Positions 8,590-20,405 are shown, counted from the stretch's first letter. The stretch: DNA of 64,000 bases from Geomonas sp. RF6 (GCF_021044625.1 NZ_CP087999.1:2701001-2765000), one strand, 5' to 3'. Notes: generated by a model from the letters alone, not told the origin. Numbers and translations are program-made.

Positions 8590-9669
8590 ATGGACCACCT
8601 GCACTGGTTTGCCCTCAAATCGGTTCCCCAGATCGGAAACGTGCTCTTTCGCAGACTGCTCGCCCACTTCGGCACGCCGGAGCGGGCGCTTGCGGCGACC
8701 GAGGCGGAGCTCTCGGCGGTGAAGGGGATGAACCAGGGAGCGATCAGCGCCCTCAGAAGCCACGACGGGCGCGCCTTCGCCGAGGCGGAGCGCGACAGGG
8801 TGGCGGCGGGGAAGGTCGCGGTCGTCGACATCCTCTCGCCGGACTACCCGAAACCCCTCCTGGAGATCGCCGATCCCCCACCTTTCCTCTACCTCGCCGG
8901 GACCATCGCCGGGTACGAGCCAGCCATCGCCATCGTCGGCTCCCGCCGGGCCTCCCCCGGCGGGCTCGCCATCACCACCCGCCTGGCGCGCGACCTCGCC
9001 GCCCGGGGGATAACCGTCGTCTCCGGGCTCGCGCGGGGAATCGACGCCGCGGCGCACTGGGGAGCGCTGAAAGGTGGAGGGCGCAGCATAGCGGTGCTGG
9101 GGTGTGGTGTCGACGTGGTCTACCCGCTGGAAAACGCGGTCCTCTACGCCGAGCTCGCGGCCCGCGGTGGGATCGTCAGCGAGTTTTCGATGGGGAGCGA
9201 GCCGATCCCTGAGAACTTCCCGAGGCGCAACCGGATCATCAGCGCGCTGTGCGCCGGCGTGCTCGTCGTGGAGGCGGGGGAAAAGAGCGGCTCCCTCATC
9301 ACCGCCCGTTTTGCCCTGGAACAGGGGCGCGAAGTCTTCGCCGTCCCCGGAAACGTCAACATGAGCTCCAGCAGGGGGGGGAACGCCCTCATAAAGGCGG
9401 GGGCAAAGCTGGTGGAGCGGGTGGAGGATATCCTCGAAGAGCTCCCCTATCTCTCCTCCCGCCCCGCCACCGAAACGTCGGAACCATCCTTTTCCTTCTC
9501 CCCGGAGGAGGGGAAGCTGTACGATCTCCTTCGTCAGGCACCGCTGCAGATCGATGATATCATTGTGCAAAGTGCGTTGACAGTGGGGGAGGTTTCCGCT
9601 ATTTTACTGCGCCTGGAGCTCAAAGGGGCGATTGTGCAACTTCCCGGCAAGCATTTTGCTATTGCGTGA
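8590..9669 (+). CDS. dprA: DNA-processing protein DprA/Smf
   Basis: 359 residues. A helix-hairpin-helix/SAM-like region covers ~1-65. The Rossmann-like DprA domain follows, with IAIVGSRRASPGG, VVSGLARGIDAAAH, YPLENAVLY, NFPRRNRIISAL and SGSLITARFALEQGR. A winged-helix C-terminus spans ~295-359. DprA loads RecA on incoming single-stranded DNA during transformation; the Smf name covers homologues in bacteria with no known competence. It precedes topA by ~75 bases, a common pairing. Confidence 0.95.
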   Translation: MDHLHWFALKSVPQIGNVLFRRLLAHFGTPERALAATEAELSAVKGMNQGAISALRSHDGRAFAEAERDRVAAGKVAVVDILSPDYPKPLLEIADPPPFLYLAGTIAGYEPAIAIVGSRRASPGGLAITTRLARDLAARGITVVSGLARGIDAAAHWGALKGGGRSIAVLGCGVDVVYPLENAVLYAELAARGGIVSEFSMGSEPIPENFPRRNRIISALCAGVLVVEAGEKSGSLITARFALEQGREVFAVPGNVNMSSSRGGNALIKAGAKLVERVEDILEELPYLSSRPATETSEPSFSFSPEEGKLYDLLRQAPLQIDDIIVQSALTVGEVSAILLRLELKGAIVQLPGKHFAIA

Positions 9670-9744
9670 CATCCGGGTTTTTTGACATCATCAGTACGAA
9701 AAAGCCCCTTCGCTCGCGGTTCATCCGCACACTAAGGTGATCAT

Positions 9745-12045
<2,301 letters not shown>

Positions 12046-12064
12046 TCCCGACCGCAGGCGGTGA

Positions 12065-12119
12065 GGGGGCAGGATACTGCCCCCTTTTGCAGGTACCGGG
12101 GTCTTTGACCCCTTTTTTT
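12065..12119 (+). terminator. Tandem rho-independent terminators after topA
   Basis: Stem GGGGGCAG/CTGCCCCC (12065-12072 with 12077-12084) is followed by TTTT. A second stem GGGGTC/GACCCC (12098-12103 with 12107-12112) is followed by seven T. Confidence 0.85.
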
Positions 12120-12128
12120 GTTGGTGCT

Positions 12129-12171
12129 GTCGGACCTGTCCGACCAGTCTGACCGGTCTGACGGGTCCGAC
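12129..12171. repeat. Degenerate GTCYGACN(N) tandem repeat
   Basis: Four to five degenerate copies of a 9-10-base unit (GTCCGACCA, GTCTGACCG, GTCTGACGG, GTCCGAC) sit just before trmFO. A perfect 9-base version of the same motif occurs at 59732-59776. Confidence 0.7.
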
Positions 12172-12197
12172 TCGCTGACCACAATAGAAGGAAAACC

Positions 12198-13526
12198 ATG
12201 ACCGAAAGAATCACCATCATCGGCGGCGGGCTCGCCGGTTGCGAGGCGGCCTGGCAGGCGGCAAAGCTCGGCGTGCCGGTGCGACTCTACGAGATGAAGC
12301 CGGAGCGCTACAGCGAGGCGCACCACCTCCCGGGGCTCAGCGAGCTCGTCTGCTCCAACTCCCTGCGGGGCGATTCGCTGGAGAATGCGGTCGGTCTCCT
12401 CAAGGAGGAGCTGCGCCGCCTCTCCTCCCTCTTCATGGAGGGGGCGGAGGAGACGAAGGTCCCCGCGGGAGGCGCGCTGGCGGTCGATCGCGAGCTCTTT
12501 TCCTCCTACATCACGAAAAAGATCGAGTCCCATCCGCTGATCGAGATCGAGCGCAGCGAGGTCACCAAGATCCCGGAGGAGGGGATCGTGGTGGTCGCCT
12601 CCGGGCCCCTCACCAGCGCCGGGCTGGCCGACGAGATCTCCGCGCTCGTCGGGGAATACCTCTACTTCTACGATGCCATCGCCCCGATCGTGACGGCGGA
12701 CTCCCTCGACTTCGAAAAGGTGTTCGCCATGTCTCGCTACGGCAAGGGGGACGGCAATGAGTATCTCAACTGCCCCTTCTCCGAGGAGGAGTACAACACC
12801 TTCGTTGGCGAGATCCTGCAGGCGGAGAAGGTCGAGCCGAAGGGGTTCGAAAAGATCGTCCACTTCGAGGGGTGCATGCCTATCGAGGAGATGGCGAGCC
12901 GTGGGCCTGAGACGCTGCGCTTCGGACCGATGAAGCCTGTGGGGCTGCCTGACCCGAAGACGGGGCGGGAACCGCACGCAGTCGTGCAGTTGCGCCAGGA
13001 GAACCGGGACGCGACGCTGTTCAACCTGGTCGGCTTCCAGACGAAGCTCACCTGGCCGGAACAGCGCCGCATCTTCCGCACCATTCCCGGACTGGAAGGG
13101 GCCGAATTCGTGCGCCTGGGCTCCATGCACCGCAACACCTTCATCAACGCGCCGCGCCTCCTCGACGGGACCTGCCAGCTGAAGAAGGACGGGCGCATCT
13201 TCTTCGCCGGCCAGATCACCGGGGTCGAAGGGTACGTGGAGTCGGCTTCCAGCGGCTTTCTCGCCGGCATCAACGCCGCCCGCCTGGCGCTCGGCCTTCC
13301 TCTCACGGTGCCGCCGCCGGAGACCGCGATCGGCGCGCTTGTCTGCCACATCACCAACGCGGAGGCGGCGCATTTTCAGCCGATGAACGTGAATTACGGT
13401 TTATTCCCCGCGCTTTCTGGTAAGGTGAAAAAGAAGGAGAAGCGCGATCATCTGAGCAGGCGGGCGCTCGCGGCACTGGAGTCGTGGCAGTCCTCCCTTT
13501 CGGAGGGTGCACTCGCTGTCGATTAG
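12198..13526 (+). CDS. trmFO: Methylenetetrahydrofolate-tRNA-(uracil-5-)-methyltransferase TrmFO
   Basis: 442 residues. The FAD-binding GxGxxG is in [16 protein letters not shown]. The TrmFO-specific blocks [58 protein letters not shown] and [12 protein letters not shown] are present, so this is TrmFO and not MnmG. It methylates U54 of tRNA (T loop) using methylene-THF and FADH2. ATG 12198 follows GAAGGAAAA. It frequently follows topA in Gram-positive and delta lineages, as here. Confidence 0.96.
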   Translation: MTERITIIGGGLAGCEAAWQAAKLGVPVRLYEMKPERYSEAHHLPGLSELVCSNSLRGDSLENAVGLLKEELRRLSSLFMEGAEETKVPAGGALAVDRELFSSYITKKIESHPLIEIERSEVTKIPEEGIVVVASGPLTSAGLADEISALVGEYLYFYDAIAPIVTADSLDFEKVFAMSRYGKGDGNEYLNCPFSEEEYNTFVGEILQAEKVEPKGFEKIVHFEGCMPIEEMASRGPETLRFGPMKPVGLPDPKTGREPHAVVQLRQENRDATLFNLVGFQTKLTWPEQRRIFRTIPGLEGAEFVRLGSMHRNTFINAPRLLDGTCQLKKDGRIFFAGQITGVEGYVESASSGFLAGINAARLALGLPLTVPPPETAIGALVCHITNAEAAHFQPMNVNYGLFPALSGKVKKKEKRDHLSRRALAALESWQSSLSEGALAVD

Positions 13527-13545
13527 GCCGCCATGGGAGGTGGTT

Positions 13546-13779
13546 ATGTCGGGGGGAAAGGAAGAACAGGAAATCAGTGTATTGGGACGTCTCTGTTGCG
13601 TCGATCTCATGGTCATCTTCATGGGGTTCGTCACGACCGTGTACGGCATCGTTTCCAGCAACTGGGAAAAAGCCCTGATCGGTGCCGTGGTGACTGCCGG
13701 GGCTCTGGCCCTGTGGCAGATCTGCAAGAGATGGTGCAGAAGTAGCAGCAGCGAGTGCATGGAGAAGAGGGAAGAATGA
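13546..13779 (+). CDS. Small membrane protein of unknown function
   Basis: 77 residues from the ATG at 13546, which has GGGAGG five bases upstream; the longer frame from 13507 overlaps trmFO and lacks a site. Two hydrophobic helices are predicted (VDLMVIFMGFVTTVYGIV and ALIGAVVTAGALALWQI) with a Cys-containing, charged C-terminus. The stop overlaps the maf start (ATGA), so it is translated with maf. No family recognised. Confidence 0.7.
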   Translation: MSGGKEEQEISVLGRLCCVDLMVIFMGFVTTVYGIVSSNWEKALIGAVVTAGALALWQICKRWCRSSSSECMEKREE

Positions 13780-14351
13780 AGAAGATTGTATTGGCATCCG
13801 CATCGCCGCGCCGCAGCGAGCTCCTCGAGTCCGCTGAAATCACCTTCACCGTGACACCCGCCGATATCGACGAAACGCCGCTGCCGGACGAGGATCCGGT
13901 GGATCATGTCATGAGGCTTGCCGAAGGGAAAGCGCGCGCTGCCGCCTCACTGGTGGAGGGACGCTTTTTTGTGGGCGCCGATACCATCGTGCTGTGCGAT
14001 GGCGAGATCATGGGGAAGCCGAAGGACGCCGCCGACGCGGAGCGGATGCTGAAGAAACTCTCCGGCATCGCCCACGAGGTGGTGACCGGCTTTGCGATCT
14101 ACGACCGGGAAAGAGACGGCGCAGTCGTTGAAGCGGCGCGGACGAAGGTATTCTTCAAGGCGCTGCGCGACGAGGAGATCGACAGCTATATCGCCACCGG
14201 CTGCCCCTTTGACAAGGCGGGGGCCTACGCCATCCAGGGTGGTGCCGCGCATATGGTACAGAGGATCGAAGGGTCCTACACCAACGTGGTGGGGCTGCCG
14301 CTTTGCGAGGTCGTCGAGGCCTTGCGGCGCATGGGCGCATTGCAGGAGTAG
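13776..14351 (+). CDS. maf: Maf family nucleotide pyrophosphatase
   Basis: 191 residues beginning MKKIVLASASPRRSELLESA, the Maf signature. DTIVLCDGEIMGKPKD and the FDKAGAYAIQGGAAH block are also family hallmarks. Maf proteins hydrolyse non-canonical NTPs (dTTP/UTP or m7GTP types) and when overexpressed block septation. The ATG at 13776 overlaps the preceding stop. Assigning the YhdE or YceF substrate type would need alignment. Confidence 0.94.
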   Translation: MKKIVLASASPRRSELLESAEITFTVTPADIDETPLPDEDPVDHVMRLAEGKARAAASLVEGRFFVGADTIVLCDGEIMGKPKDAADAERMLKKLSGIAHEVVTGFAIYDRERDGAVVEAARTKVFFKALRDEEIDSYIATGCPFDKAGAYAIQGGAAHMVQRIEGSYTNVVGLPLCEVVEALRRMGALQE

Positions 14352-14380
14352 CTTTCCGGAAGCTCTTTGAGGGGGGTGCC

Positions 14381-15073
14381 GTGTCTATAGCGTATAACCT
14401 TGAAGTGATCCACCAGCGCATGGCGGAGGCCGCCCGGAAGTCGGGGCGTTCCGCGGACCAGGTGCGCCTGGTGGCCGTGTCGAAGACGAAGCCGGCAGAG
14501 GCGATTGCCGATGCTTTCAGGTGCGGGCAGCAGGTCTTCGGCGAGAACTACGTCCAGGAGCTCACCGAAAAGGCCGGCCTTCTGGGTGAGGGGATCCGCT
14601 GGCACTTCATCGGATCCCTGCAGAGCAACAAGGTACGGCAGATCGCGGGGATGGTGGAACTGATCCACTCCGTCGACCGCATATCCCTGGCGCGCGAGAT
14701 CGACCGGCAGTGGGGGCTCATCGGGAAGGTGTGCGACGTCCTCATCCAGGTGAACATATCGCAGGAAGAGACGAAGAGCGGCACGACCACTGCGGACCTT
14801 CTGGACCTGGTGCGCCAAGTGGCGGAGCTTCCGCACGTACGTATCAAGGGGCTTATGACGATGCCCCCTTTCTTTGACGACCCTGAAGGTGCGCGCCCCT
14901 ACTTCCGTGAGCTCCAAAGGCTTGCAGGCGAGGTCGCCGCAGCCGGTATCCCCGGGGTGGAGATGAAAGAGTTGTCCATGGGGATGTCCGGCGACTTCGA
15001 GGTGGCGATAGAGGAAGGTGCCACTCTGGTGCGTGTCGGCTCCGCCCTCTTCGGGGAGCGTGTGTACCGGTAA
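14381..15073 (+). CDS. yggS: YggS/PLPBP pyridoxal-phosphate homeostasis protein
   Basis: 230 residues from the GTG at 14381, which follows GAGGGGGG; upstream codons in the same frame overlap maf. The single-domain PLP barrel is seen from VRLVAVSKTKPAEAI (PLP lysine) and VFGENYVQEL, WHFIGSLQSNK, LIQVNISQEETKSG, LSMGMSGDFEVAI and GATLVRVGSALFG. It binds PLP without known catalysis and buffers its pool. Lies 29 bases after maf. Confidence 0.95.
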   Translation: MSIAYNLEVIHQRMAEAARKSGRSADQVRLVAVSKTKPAEAIADAFRCGQQVFGENYVQELTEKAGLLGEGIRWHFIGSLQSNKVRQIAGMVELIHSVDRISLAREIDRQWGLIGKVCDVLIQVNISQEETKSGTTTADLLDLVRQVAELPHVRIKGLMTMPPFFDDPEGARPYFRELQRLAGEVAAAGIPGVEMKELSMGMSGDFEVAIEEGATLVRVGSALFGERVYR

Positions 15074-15091
15074 CGGTAAGAGGAAGAGATT

Positions 15092-15316
15092 ATGCAGGAA
15101 AGTAAGGAACGAGGGCACCTGCGGCGTCCTTTCGTCATTGTGGGAGCGCTTTTCGGTGCCGCTCTCTCCGGCTGGTATCTTTACCACCACGCCGCGGCAC
15201 CGTTGGTGGTGCCCGACCCGGTCTGGCTGCGCTTCGTGAACGTCGCGCTGATCATGTTCTGCACGATTTACGTCGCGAATCTGCTGCGGAGGGTGGTGGA
15301 GCGGGGGCGGAAGTAG
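15092..15316 (+). CDS. Small two-helix membrane protein of unknown function
   Basis: 74 residues. Two hydrophobic helices (FVIVGALFGAALSGWYLY and VNVALIMFCTIYVANLL) are flanked by basic ends. It starts 18 bases after yggS with AAGAGGAAGAG upstream, so it belongs to the same transcript. It converges on the next gene with a 13-base gap. No family recognised. Confidence 0.7.
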   Translation: MQESKERGHLRRPFVIVGALFGAALSGWYLYHHAAAPLVVPDPVWLRFVNVALIMFCTIYVANLLRRVVERGRK

Positions 15317-15329
15317 ATTCCGCGCGGGG

Positions 15330-15701
15330 CTACCCTTCTTCCCCGACCTTTGCGGGGAAAGGGATCATGCGGGAGAGAACCTCGATGCGCCGCGCCAGCA
15401 GCGACTCCGCCACTGCGTACGCCAGCGATATCCCCGAGTACAGCCCGAGCACCGCCGTCGTCTCTTGCGACACCTCGACGCTGCCATGCTTGCTGAGCCA
15501 GGCCAGGAGCAGGAGCAGTGCGCCGTACCCGAGGTGCCGTCTCACCCACCCGTTTTCTTCGGCCTGCAGCAGGCGAAGCCTCCACAATTCCCCTTCGAGA
15601 AAGAGCTCCTCGCTCTTGATCCACGTCCAGTAGATCTTGGGGAGCATCATGAAGGCCATGGTAAAAGTTACGGTCATCATCAGTGCGGTAGTTACTGTCA
15701 T
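15330..15701 (-). CDS. Membrane protein of unknown function (paralogue A)
   Basis: 123 residues with three likely transmembrane helices: residues 1-22, ~58-70 and ~83-103. A Trp/charged segment (IYWTWIKSEELFLEGELWRLRLLQ) lies between the first two. The protein at 16117-16485 has the same length and pattern (IYWAWLTAEILFAEGEARALRLLQ), so the two arose by duplication. A GAAGGA site precedes the ATG at 15701. Function unknown. Confidence 0.75.
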   Translation of the reverse strand: MTVTTALMMTVTFTMAFMMLPKIYWTWIKSEELFLEGELWRLRLLQAEENGWVRRHLGYGALLLLLAWLSKHGSVEVSQETTAVLGLYSGISLAYAVAESLLARRIEVLSRMIPFPAKVGEEG

Positions 15702-16116
15702 CGGTCCTTCTCCGTTCGGGTACTTGGCGTATCCAATAGCATAAAAAGGCCCAAAACCGCAGCATGAAGAAATTATCTTCGGCTAATCGCGCTCTTTCAG
15801 GAATTGCGGGGGCTTAGGGAGTCGCGGAAAGTGCTGTCGGGGGTAACTCTGAAGTGCACGGGGGAGTAGTTCCGTGGAAAGGGCGGGGGATGTGCCGCGA
15901 TTTGACTGGATGGAGGGAAGAGCGGGCTGAGTTCGCGCGGGCGTAGAAGGTGGACTGCCGGGAACGCCTGGCGGCTTATCCCGGCCTACATACTTCAGCT
16001 GGCGCAGAGGGGCAGGTCGTCCATGTAGGCCGGAATAAGCGCAGCGTTTCCGGCATCTGCCGCCGCCAGAGGTCAGCCGGAATCCCGTATCCGCTCCCCG
16101 CCCCAGGATCCGCCTG
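15702..16116. other. Gene-free spacer carrying a REP pair
   Basis: The 415 bases between the two paralogous genes contain only the inverted REP-like pair listed next and no convincing ORF with a ribosome site. Confidence 0.6.
15957..16056. repeat. REP-like palindrome pair (inverted)
   Basis: 15957-15991 (GCCGGGAACGCC to CCGGCCTACAT) and 16024-16056 (TGTAGGCCGGAATAAGCG to TTTCCGGCAT) form the same arrangement of facing units seen at 844-878 and 779-812, but in the opposite order. Confidence 0.85.
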
Positions 16117-16485
16117 CTACCCGCCTTCTGCTTTTGCCGCCATCGGGATCGTCGCGGAAAGCTTCTCCACTTTCAGCGCCAGCATCGATTCCAGCACGGC
16201 ATAGAAGAATGAGGTGCCGGCATAGAGCGCCAGCACTGCGCACACGGACTCGGGGGCGTCGGGAGCCATCTGCTTGACGACCCAGATCATGAGCACCACG
16301 AGGATCCCGCACCCCAGGTGCAGTGCCGCCCATTCATTCTGCTGCCTCTGCAAGAGACGCAGGGCACGCGCCTCTCCCTCGGCAAAAAGAATCTCCGCAG
16401 TGAGCCAGGCCCAGTATATGCGAGGCGCCATGACTACGGTCATGATGAAGGTCATGGCTAGTATGAGAACCGTTACCAGTGACAT
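16117..16485 (-). CDS. Membrane protein of unknown function (paralogue B)
   Basis: 122 residues from ATG 16485, with AGGAGCG seven bases upstream; the longer frame to 16632 has no supporting site. Three helices (residues 1-20, ~57-72, ~82-102) and the same spacing of conserved residues as the gene at 15330-15701: start M..VT, IYWxW, FxEGE, RLLQ, N.W...HLG, LxLYxGxSxxYAVxES. Tandem paralogues separated by a REP pair. Function unknown. Confidence 0.77.
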   Translation of the reverse strand: MSLVTVLILAMTFIMTVVMAPRIYWAWLTAEILFAEGEARALRLLQRQQNEWAALHLGCGILVVLMIWVVKQMAPDAPESVCAVLALYAGTSFFYAVLESMLALKVEKLSATIPMAAKAEGG

Positions 16486-16863
16486 AAAACTCGCTCCTGT
16501 TTTGTATACGATACCTAAAAGAGGGTGCCTCGGGAAGGGTAGGGGCACATTATCTTCTCTTAACCTTTTCGTTGTGGACCCGTGTGCGGGTGCCCTTCCG
16601 GTGAGCGCTTTCCCAAGCAGGAATAGGTCCAAAAAACGCCTCGGCGAATTAATCTTTCTTTAGCTCTTTTGGCAGTATTTACAGGGGCTTTGCTCTCTCC
16701 GCCTCCTTGTATCGCCGGAGGGGGCTGTATTCATCCTGAGCAGCTGGATCTTTGCTGCACAGGCGTCCGACGATCGTGCGACGAGGCTTGGAAAAGTTTA
16801 AGTTGTCGCGCTACCCCGTTTCTGTTAACGCTTGAGGGTTACCACCGCCACAATGGAGAGCTC
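16486..16863. other. Divergent intergenic region, no gene seen
   Basis: 378 bases between a minus-strand gene and the plus-strand ABC-F gene. It must hold both promoters, but I could not identify convincing hexamers. An open frame runs through it into the ABC-F gene without a ribosome site until 16864. Confidence 0.5.
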
Positions 16864-18489
16864 ATGATTCATCTGTCCAACATAAGCAAACAGTACGGCT
16901 CGCAGATCCTTTTCCGTGACGCGAGCTTCCAGATACTCCCCGGGACCAGAACGGGCCTTGTCGGTCCGAACGGCGCGGGGAAAACCACCATCTTCAGGAT
17001 CATCACCGGTGAAGAGGAAGTCGATCGCGGGGAGATGGTGGCCGGCAAGCGCACCACCATCGGGTATTTCTCCCAGAATATAGGCGAAATGGCCGGGCGC
17101 TCCGCGCTCCAGGAGGTCATGTCCGTATCGGAGGAGACGGTGCGCCTCGCTGCCGAGCTGAAGCGGATGGAGGAGGAGATGTCGCAGCCGATGTCCGATG
17201 ACGCCATGGCAGCACTCCTCGAGCGGTACGGCGTCGCCATGGAAGAGTTCGAGCACCGCGGCGGCTACGACCTCGACTCCCGCGCGCAGGCGGTACTTAC
17301 CGGCCTCGGCATCGGCCCCGACCGCTTCCACAATCCGGTGGAATCGTTCAGCGGCGGGTGGCGCATGCGCGTCGCGCTCGCCGGCATCCTTACCCTGAAG
17401 CCCGACGTCCTCCTCCTGGACGAGCCGACCAACCACCTCGACGTGGAATCGATCATCTGGCTCGAGGAGTGGCTCGCCACCGAGTTCGACGGCGCCCTCC
17501 TCATGACGAGCCACGACCGCGACTTCATGAACCGGGTGGTCACGCGCATCATCGAGGTGGCGAACAAGACTGTGACGACCTACTCCGGCAACTACGACTT
17601 CTACGAGAGGGAGCGCGAGATCCGGCGTGAGCAGCTCCTGGCGAGCCACAAGCGCCAGCAGGAGATGCTAGCCAAGGAGGAGGAATTCATCGCCCGCTAC
17701 GCCGCCCGCGCCTCCCACGCGGCGCAGGTGCAGTCCCGCGTGAAGAAGCTGGAGAAGCTGGAGCGGATCGAGATTCCCCCCGAGGAACGGGTGGTGAAGT
17801 TCAACTTCAGCGAGCCTCCCCGCAGCGGGGACGACGTGGTGGTGATGGATGGCCTGGCGAAGAGCTGGGAGACTCCGGACGGGCAGAGCGTGCCGGTCTT
17901 CTCCGGCGTTTCCGGGATCGTCCGGCGCCTCGGGAAGATCGCGGTGGTCGGCGTCAACGGCGCCGGAAAGTCGACCTTCCTGAAGGTGCTGGCAGGGCAA
18001 ACGGAGCCGACCGCCGGGAAGGTGACGCTCGGGGCAAACGTGGAGGTCGGCTACTTCAGCCAGCACGCCATGGAGATCCTCGACCCGAAAAAGACCGTGT
18101 TCGAGACACTGCAGGACGTGATGCCGCAGGCAACGATCGGCGTGATCCGCAACCTCCTCGGGGCGTTCCTCTTCCAGAACGACGACGTGGATAAAAGGAT
18201 CGAGAGCCTCTCCGGCGGCGAGAAGAGCCGCGTGGTGCTGGCGACCCTCCTGGCGCGGCCGGTGAACTTCCTCATCCTCGACGAGCCGACCAACCACCTG
18301 GATATCCGCTCCCGCGAGGTACTCCTCAACGCGCTGGAAGACTTCTCCGGCACCGTCATTCTGGTGAGCCACGACCGCCACTTCCTGAGGAAGCTGGTGG
18401 ACCGCGTCATCGAGGTCGACCACGGTGAGATGCGCCACTACGAGGGGAATTACGACTACTACCTTTCCAAGGTGCAGGCCGCCTGCTAG
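16864..18489 (+). CDS. ABC-F family ATPase (ribosome-associated)
   Basis: 541 residues with two ABC domains and no membrane segment. Domain 1 has Walker A GPNGAGKTT, signature FSGGWRMR and Walker B LLLDEPTNHLD. Domain 2 has GVNGAGKST, LSGGEKSR and LILDEPTNHLD. The charged linker between them (~250-310) is the P-site interaction arm of ABC-F factors. These act on stalled or idle ribosomes. Start 16864 (MIHLSNISKQYG) follows GGAGAG. Subfamily (Uup, EttA, YbiT or YheS type) is not resolved by eye. Confidence 0.92.
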   Translation: MIHLSNISKQYGSQILFRDASFQILPGTRTGLVGPNGAGKTTIFRIITGEEEVDRGEMVAGKRTTIGYFSQNIGEMAGRSALQEVMSVSEETVRLAAELKRMEEEMSQPMSDDAMAALLERYGVAMEEFEHRGGYDLDSRAQAVLTGLGIGPDRFHNPVESFSGGWRMRVALAGILTLKPDVLLLDEPTNHLDVESIIWLEEWLATEFDGALLMTSHDRDFMNRVVTRIIEVANKTVTTYSGNYDFYEREREIRREQLLASHKRQQEMLAKEEEFIARYAARASHAAQVQSRVKKLEKLERIEIPPEERVVKFNFSEPPRSGDDVVVMDGLAKSWETPDGQSVPVFSGVSGIVRRLGKIAVVGVNGAGKSTFLKVLAGQTEPTAGKVTLGANVEVGYFSQHAMEILDPKKTVFETLQDVMPQATIGVIRNLLGAFLFQNDDVDKRIESLSGGEKSRVVLATLLARPVNFLILDEPTNHLDIRSREVLLNALEDFSGTVILVSHDRHFLRKLVDRVIEVDHGEMRHYEGNYDYYLSKVQAAC

Positions 18490-18709
18490 GGGTGCAGTCT
18501 CCCCGGTTCCCCGGGCACCCTTCGCGGGGCGCAGCCGCATGTCGAAGGGCATGAAGGGGAATGACTTCTTTCTTTGCTGTTTGTGTTGAGCGTTAGGGCG
18601 TGCTATAACTGCGACTTTGAGGAGCGCCTCACCTCGCCGGCGATGTCGCCCCCAGACCTGTAGCCAGCGCCGTGGCGGTGCAATTTTTTCTGAAAAAGGA
18701 GAGATAGAG

Positions 18710-19087
18710 ATGGCCAATAAACCGGAAATGACCTTCAAGTACATCTTCACCTACGACTACAACCCCGTCTATGTGAATGGTGCACACGGAGGGGTCTCTC
18801 CCCGCGGGGAGCTGGTGGTGAACTTTTACCTGGAGCGCCAGCCGCTGCCCAACTCCATCACGCACGAGATCACCCAGCAGGGGACGATCGGCTCCGAGAC
18901 CGACTCCGAACCGTCGGATCTGAACCGCAGCCTGGTGCGCCACGTAACGAACGGCGTGGTGCTGAACTACCAGACCGCGCGGGAACTGCATTACTGGCTA
19001 GGTGAGAAGCTGAAGGAGATGGAGGCGCTGGAGAAGGCAAGAGCGGCTATGGCTTCCGAAGCTGTCAAACCGCAGGCGACGCACTAG
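18710..19087 (+). CDS. Conserved unknown protein, 125 residues
   Basis: Soluble, 125 residues from ATG 18710 with AAGGAGAG upstream. It begins MANKPEMTFKYIFTYDYNPV and has a beta-rich middle (GELVVNFYLER, PNSITHEI) and a helical C-terminus (ELHYWLGEKLKEMEALEKAR). I recognise no named family, though the composition looks like an ordinary conserved cytoplasmic protein. A strong terminator follows the stop, so it is probably monocistronic. Confidence 0.75.
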   Translation: MANKPEMTFKYIFTYDYNPVYVNGAHGGVSPRGELVVNFYLERQPLPNSITHEITQQGTIGSETDSEPSDLNRSLVRHVTNGVVLNYQTARELHYWLGEKLKEMEALEKARAAMASEAVKPQATH

Positions 19088-19154
19088 GCTTTTCAAAGGT
19101 AGTGCAGGAACCTTAACAGGTGACTGCTCTCGAAAGAGGAATCGCACCATCGAT

Positions 19155-19181
19155 GGGGGGCACAACTTGTGCCCCCCTTTT
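19155..19181 (+). terminator. Rho-independent terminator
   Basis: Near-perfect 11-base arms GGGGGGCACAA/TTGTGCCCCCC (19155-19165 with 19167-19177) are followed by TTTT. It closes the 18710-19087 gene. Confidence 0.88.
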
Positions 19182-19199
19182 CACATGAGGAAGAAAGTT

Positions 19200-20405
19200 A
19201 TGCCGCAGCACACCGGGGTCGTGGGCCCCGAATCGGTTCGCATGCTGGAACTCGGGCACCCCTGGATCATCGCCGACGCCTTCACGAAGCGCTGGCCCGC
19301 TGGAGAGGCGGGCGACCTGGTGGAACTGGTTGACCAGGGGGGGCGCTTTCTGGCGGTTGCCCTCCTGGACCCGAAGGAGCGCATAGTCGCGCGCGTCCTG
19401 TCACGCTCCCGGATGACGCTGGACAAGAAGTGGCTCGCCAGGCGCGTCGCGCAGGCGGTGGAGCTGCGCGCCCGCCACGCCTCCCTTTCCGAGACAACCG
19501 CGTACCGGCTGGTAAACGGCGAAGGGGACGGGCTTCCCGGGGTGACGGTGGACCGCTACGGCGATTTCCTCATGGTGCAGCTTTACTCCGCCGGATGGCG
19601 CAGGTATCTGAAGCTTCTTACCCAGGTGCTGCAGGACCAGCTCGCGCCCGCGGGGATCTACGAAAAGGTGCGCCCTCAAAACACCCGCGAGCTCGAGGCG
19701 AAGGAGAAGAAATTCGCGCGTCTGCTGTATGGCGAGCCGGCCGGGGAGCCGCTCCTGGTGCAGGAGAACGGGCTGAACTTCCAGGTGCGGCTGGAGAGCG
19801 GCCTCGACTGCGGACTCTTCCTCGATCAGCGGAAAAACCGTGCCGAGCTCATGACGCGGGTCGCGGGAAAGCGCTTTCTGAACCTCTTTTCCTACACCGG
19901 TGCCTTCTCGGTGGCGGCTGCGGCGGCTGGCGCGAGCCTCGTTACCAGTGTCGATGCCTCCCCCTCCTACATGGAGATTGCTCGGGCAAACTTCGGCGTG
20001 AACCGGCTCAATCCGAAGAGGCACGAATTTCTGGTAGGGGACTGCCTGGCAGTGCTCGGGGAGCTCGCGGGGCAAAAGAAGGAGTACGACATCGTCCTCA
20101 TGGACCCACCTTCCTTCTCCACCACCTCCAAAAGCCGCTTCACAACCAAAGGGGGAACGAGTGATCTGGTGGCGGCCGCGCTGAAGGTCCTGGCGCCGGG
20201 GGGGATGCTCATCACCTCCTCGAACCACCAGAAGGTCGATCTCGCCGATTACCTGAAGGAGCTGCGGCGCGGCGCGCTGCAGGCGGGGAGCGGCCTGCAG
20301 GTCATCTCCCTCTCCGGGCAGCCGGAGGACTTCCCCTATCCCGTTACCTTCCCCGAAGGGCGCTATCTGAAATACGCGGTGTGCGTGAAGTCGGATCCGA
20401 TGTAA
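19200..20405 (+). CDS. rlmI: Class I SAM-dependent 23S rRNA (cytosine) methyltransferase, RlmI-like
   Basis: About 401 residues. An N-terminal PUA domain (~1-75) is followed by a central THUMP-free RlmI domain and a C-terminal Rossmann methyltransferase: FLDQRKNRAEL, KRFLNLFSYTGAFSVAAAAAG (SAM loop) and the catalytic-region motif VLMDPPSFS. RlmI/RlmO-type enzymes make m5C1962 in 23S rRNA. I prefer ATG 19200 (MPQHTGVV) because GAGGAAGA sits upstream; ATG 19185 is possible. Confidence 0.88.
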   Translation: MPQHTGVVGPESVRMLELGHPWIIADAFTKRWPAGEAGDLVELVDQGGRFLAVALLDPKERIVARVLSRSRMTLDKKWLARRVAQAVELRARHASLSETTAYRLVNGEGDGLPGVTVDRYGDFLMVQLYSAGWRRYLKLLTQVLQDQLAPAGIYEKVRPQNTRELEAKEKKFARLLYGEPAGEPLLVQENGLNFQVRLESGLDCGLFLDQRKNRAELMTRVAGKRFLNLFSYTGAFSVAAAAAGASLVTSVDASPSYMEIARANFGVNRLNPKRHEFLVGDCLAVLGELAGQKKEYDIVLMDPPSFSTTSKSRFTTKGGTSDLVAAALKVLAPGGMLITSSNHQKVDLADYLKELRRGALQAGSGLQVISLSGQPEDFPYPVTFPEGRYLKYAVCVKSDPM

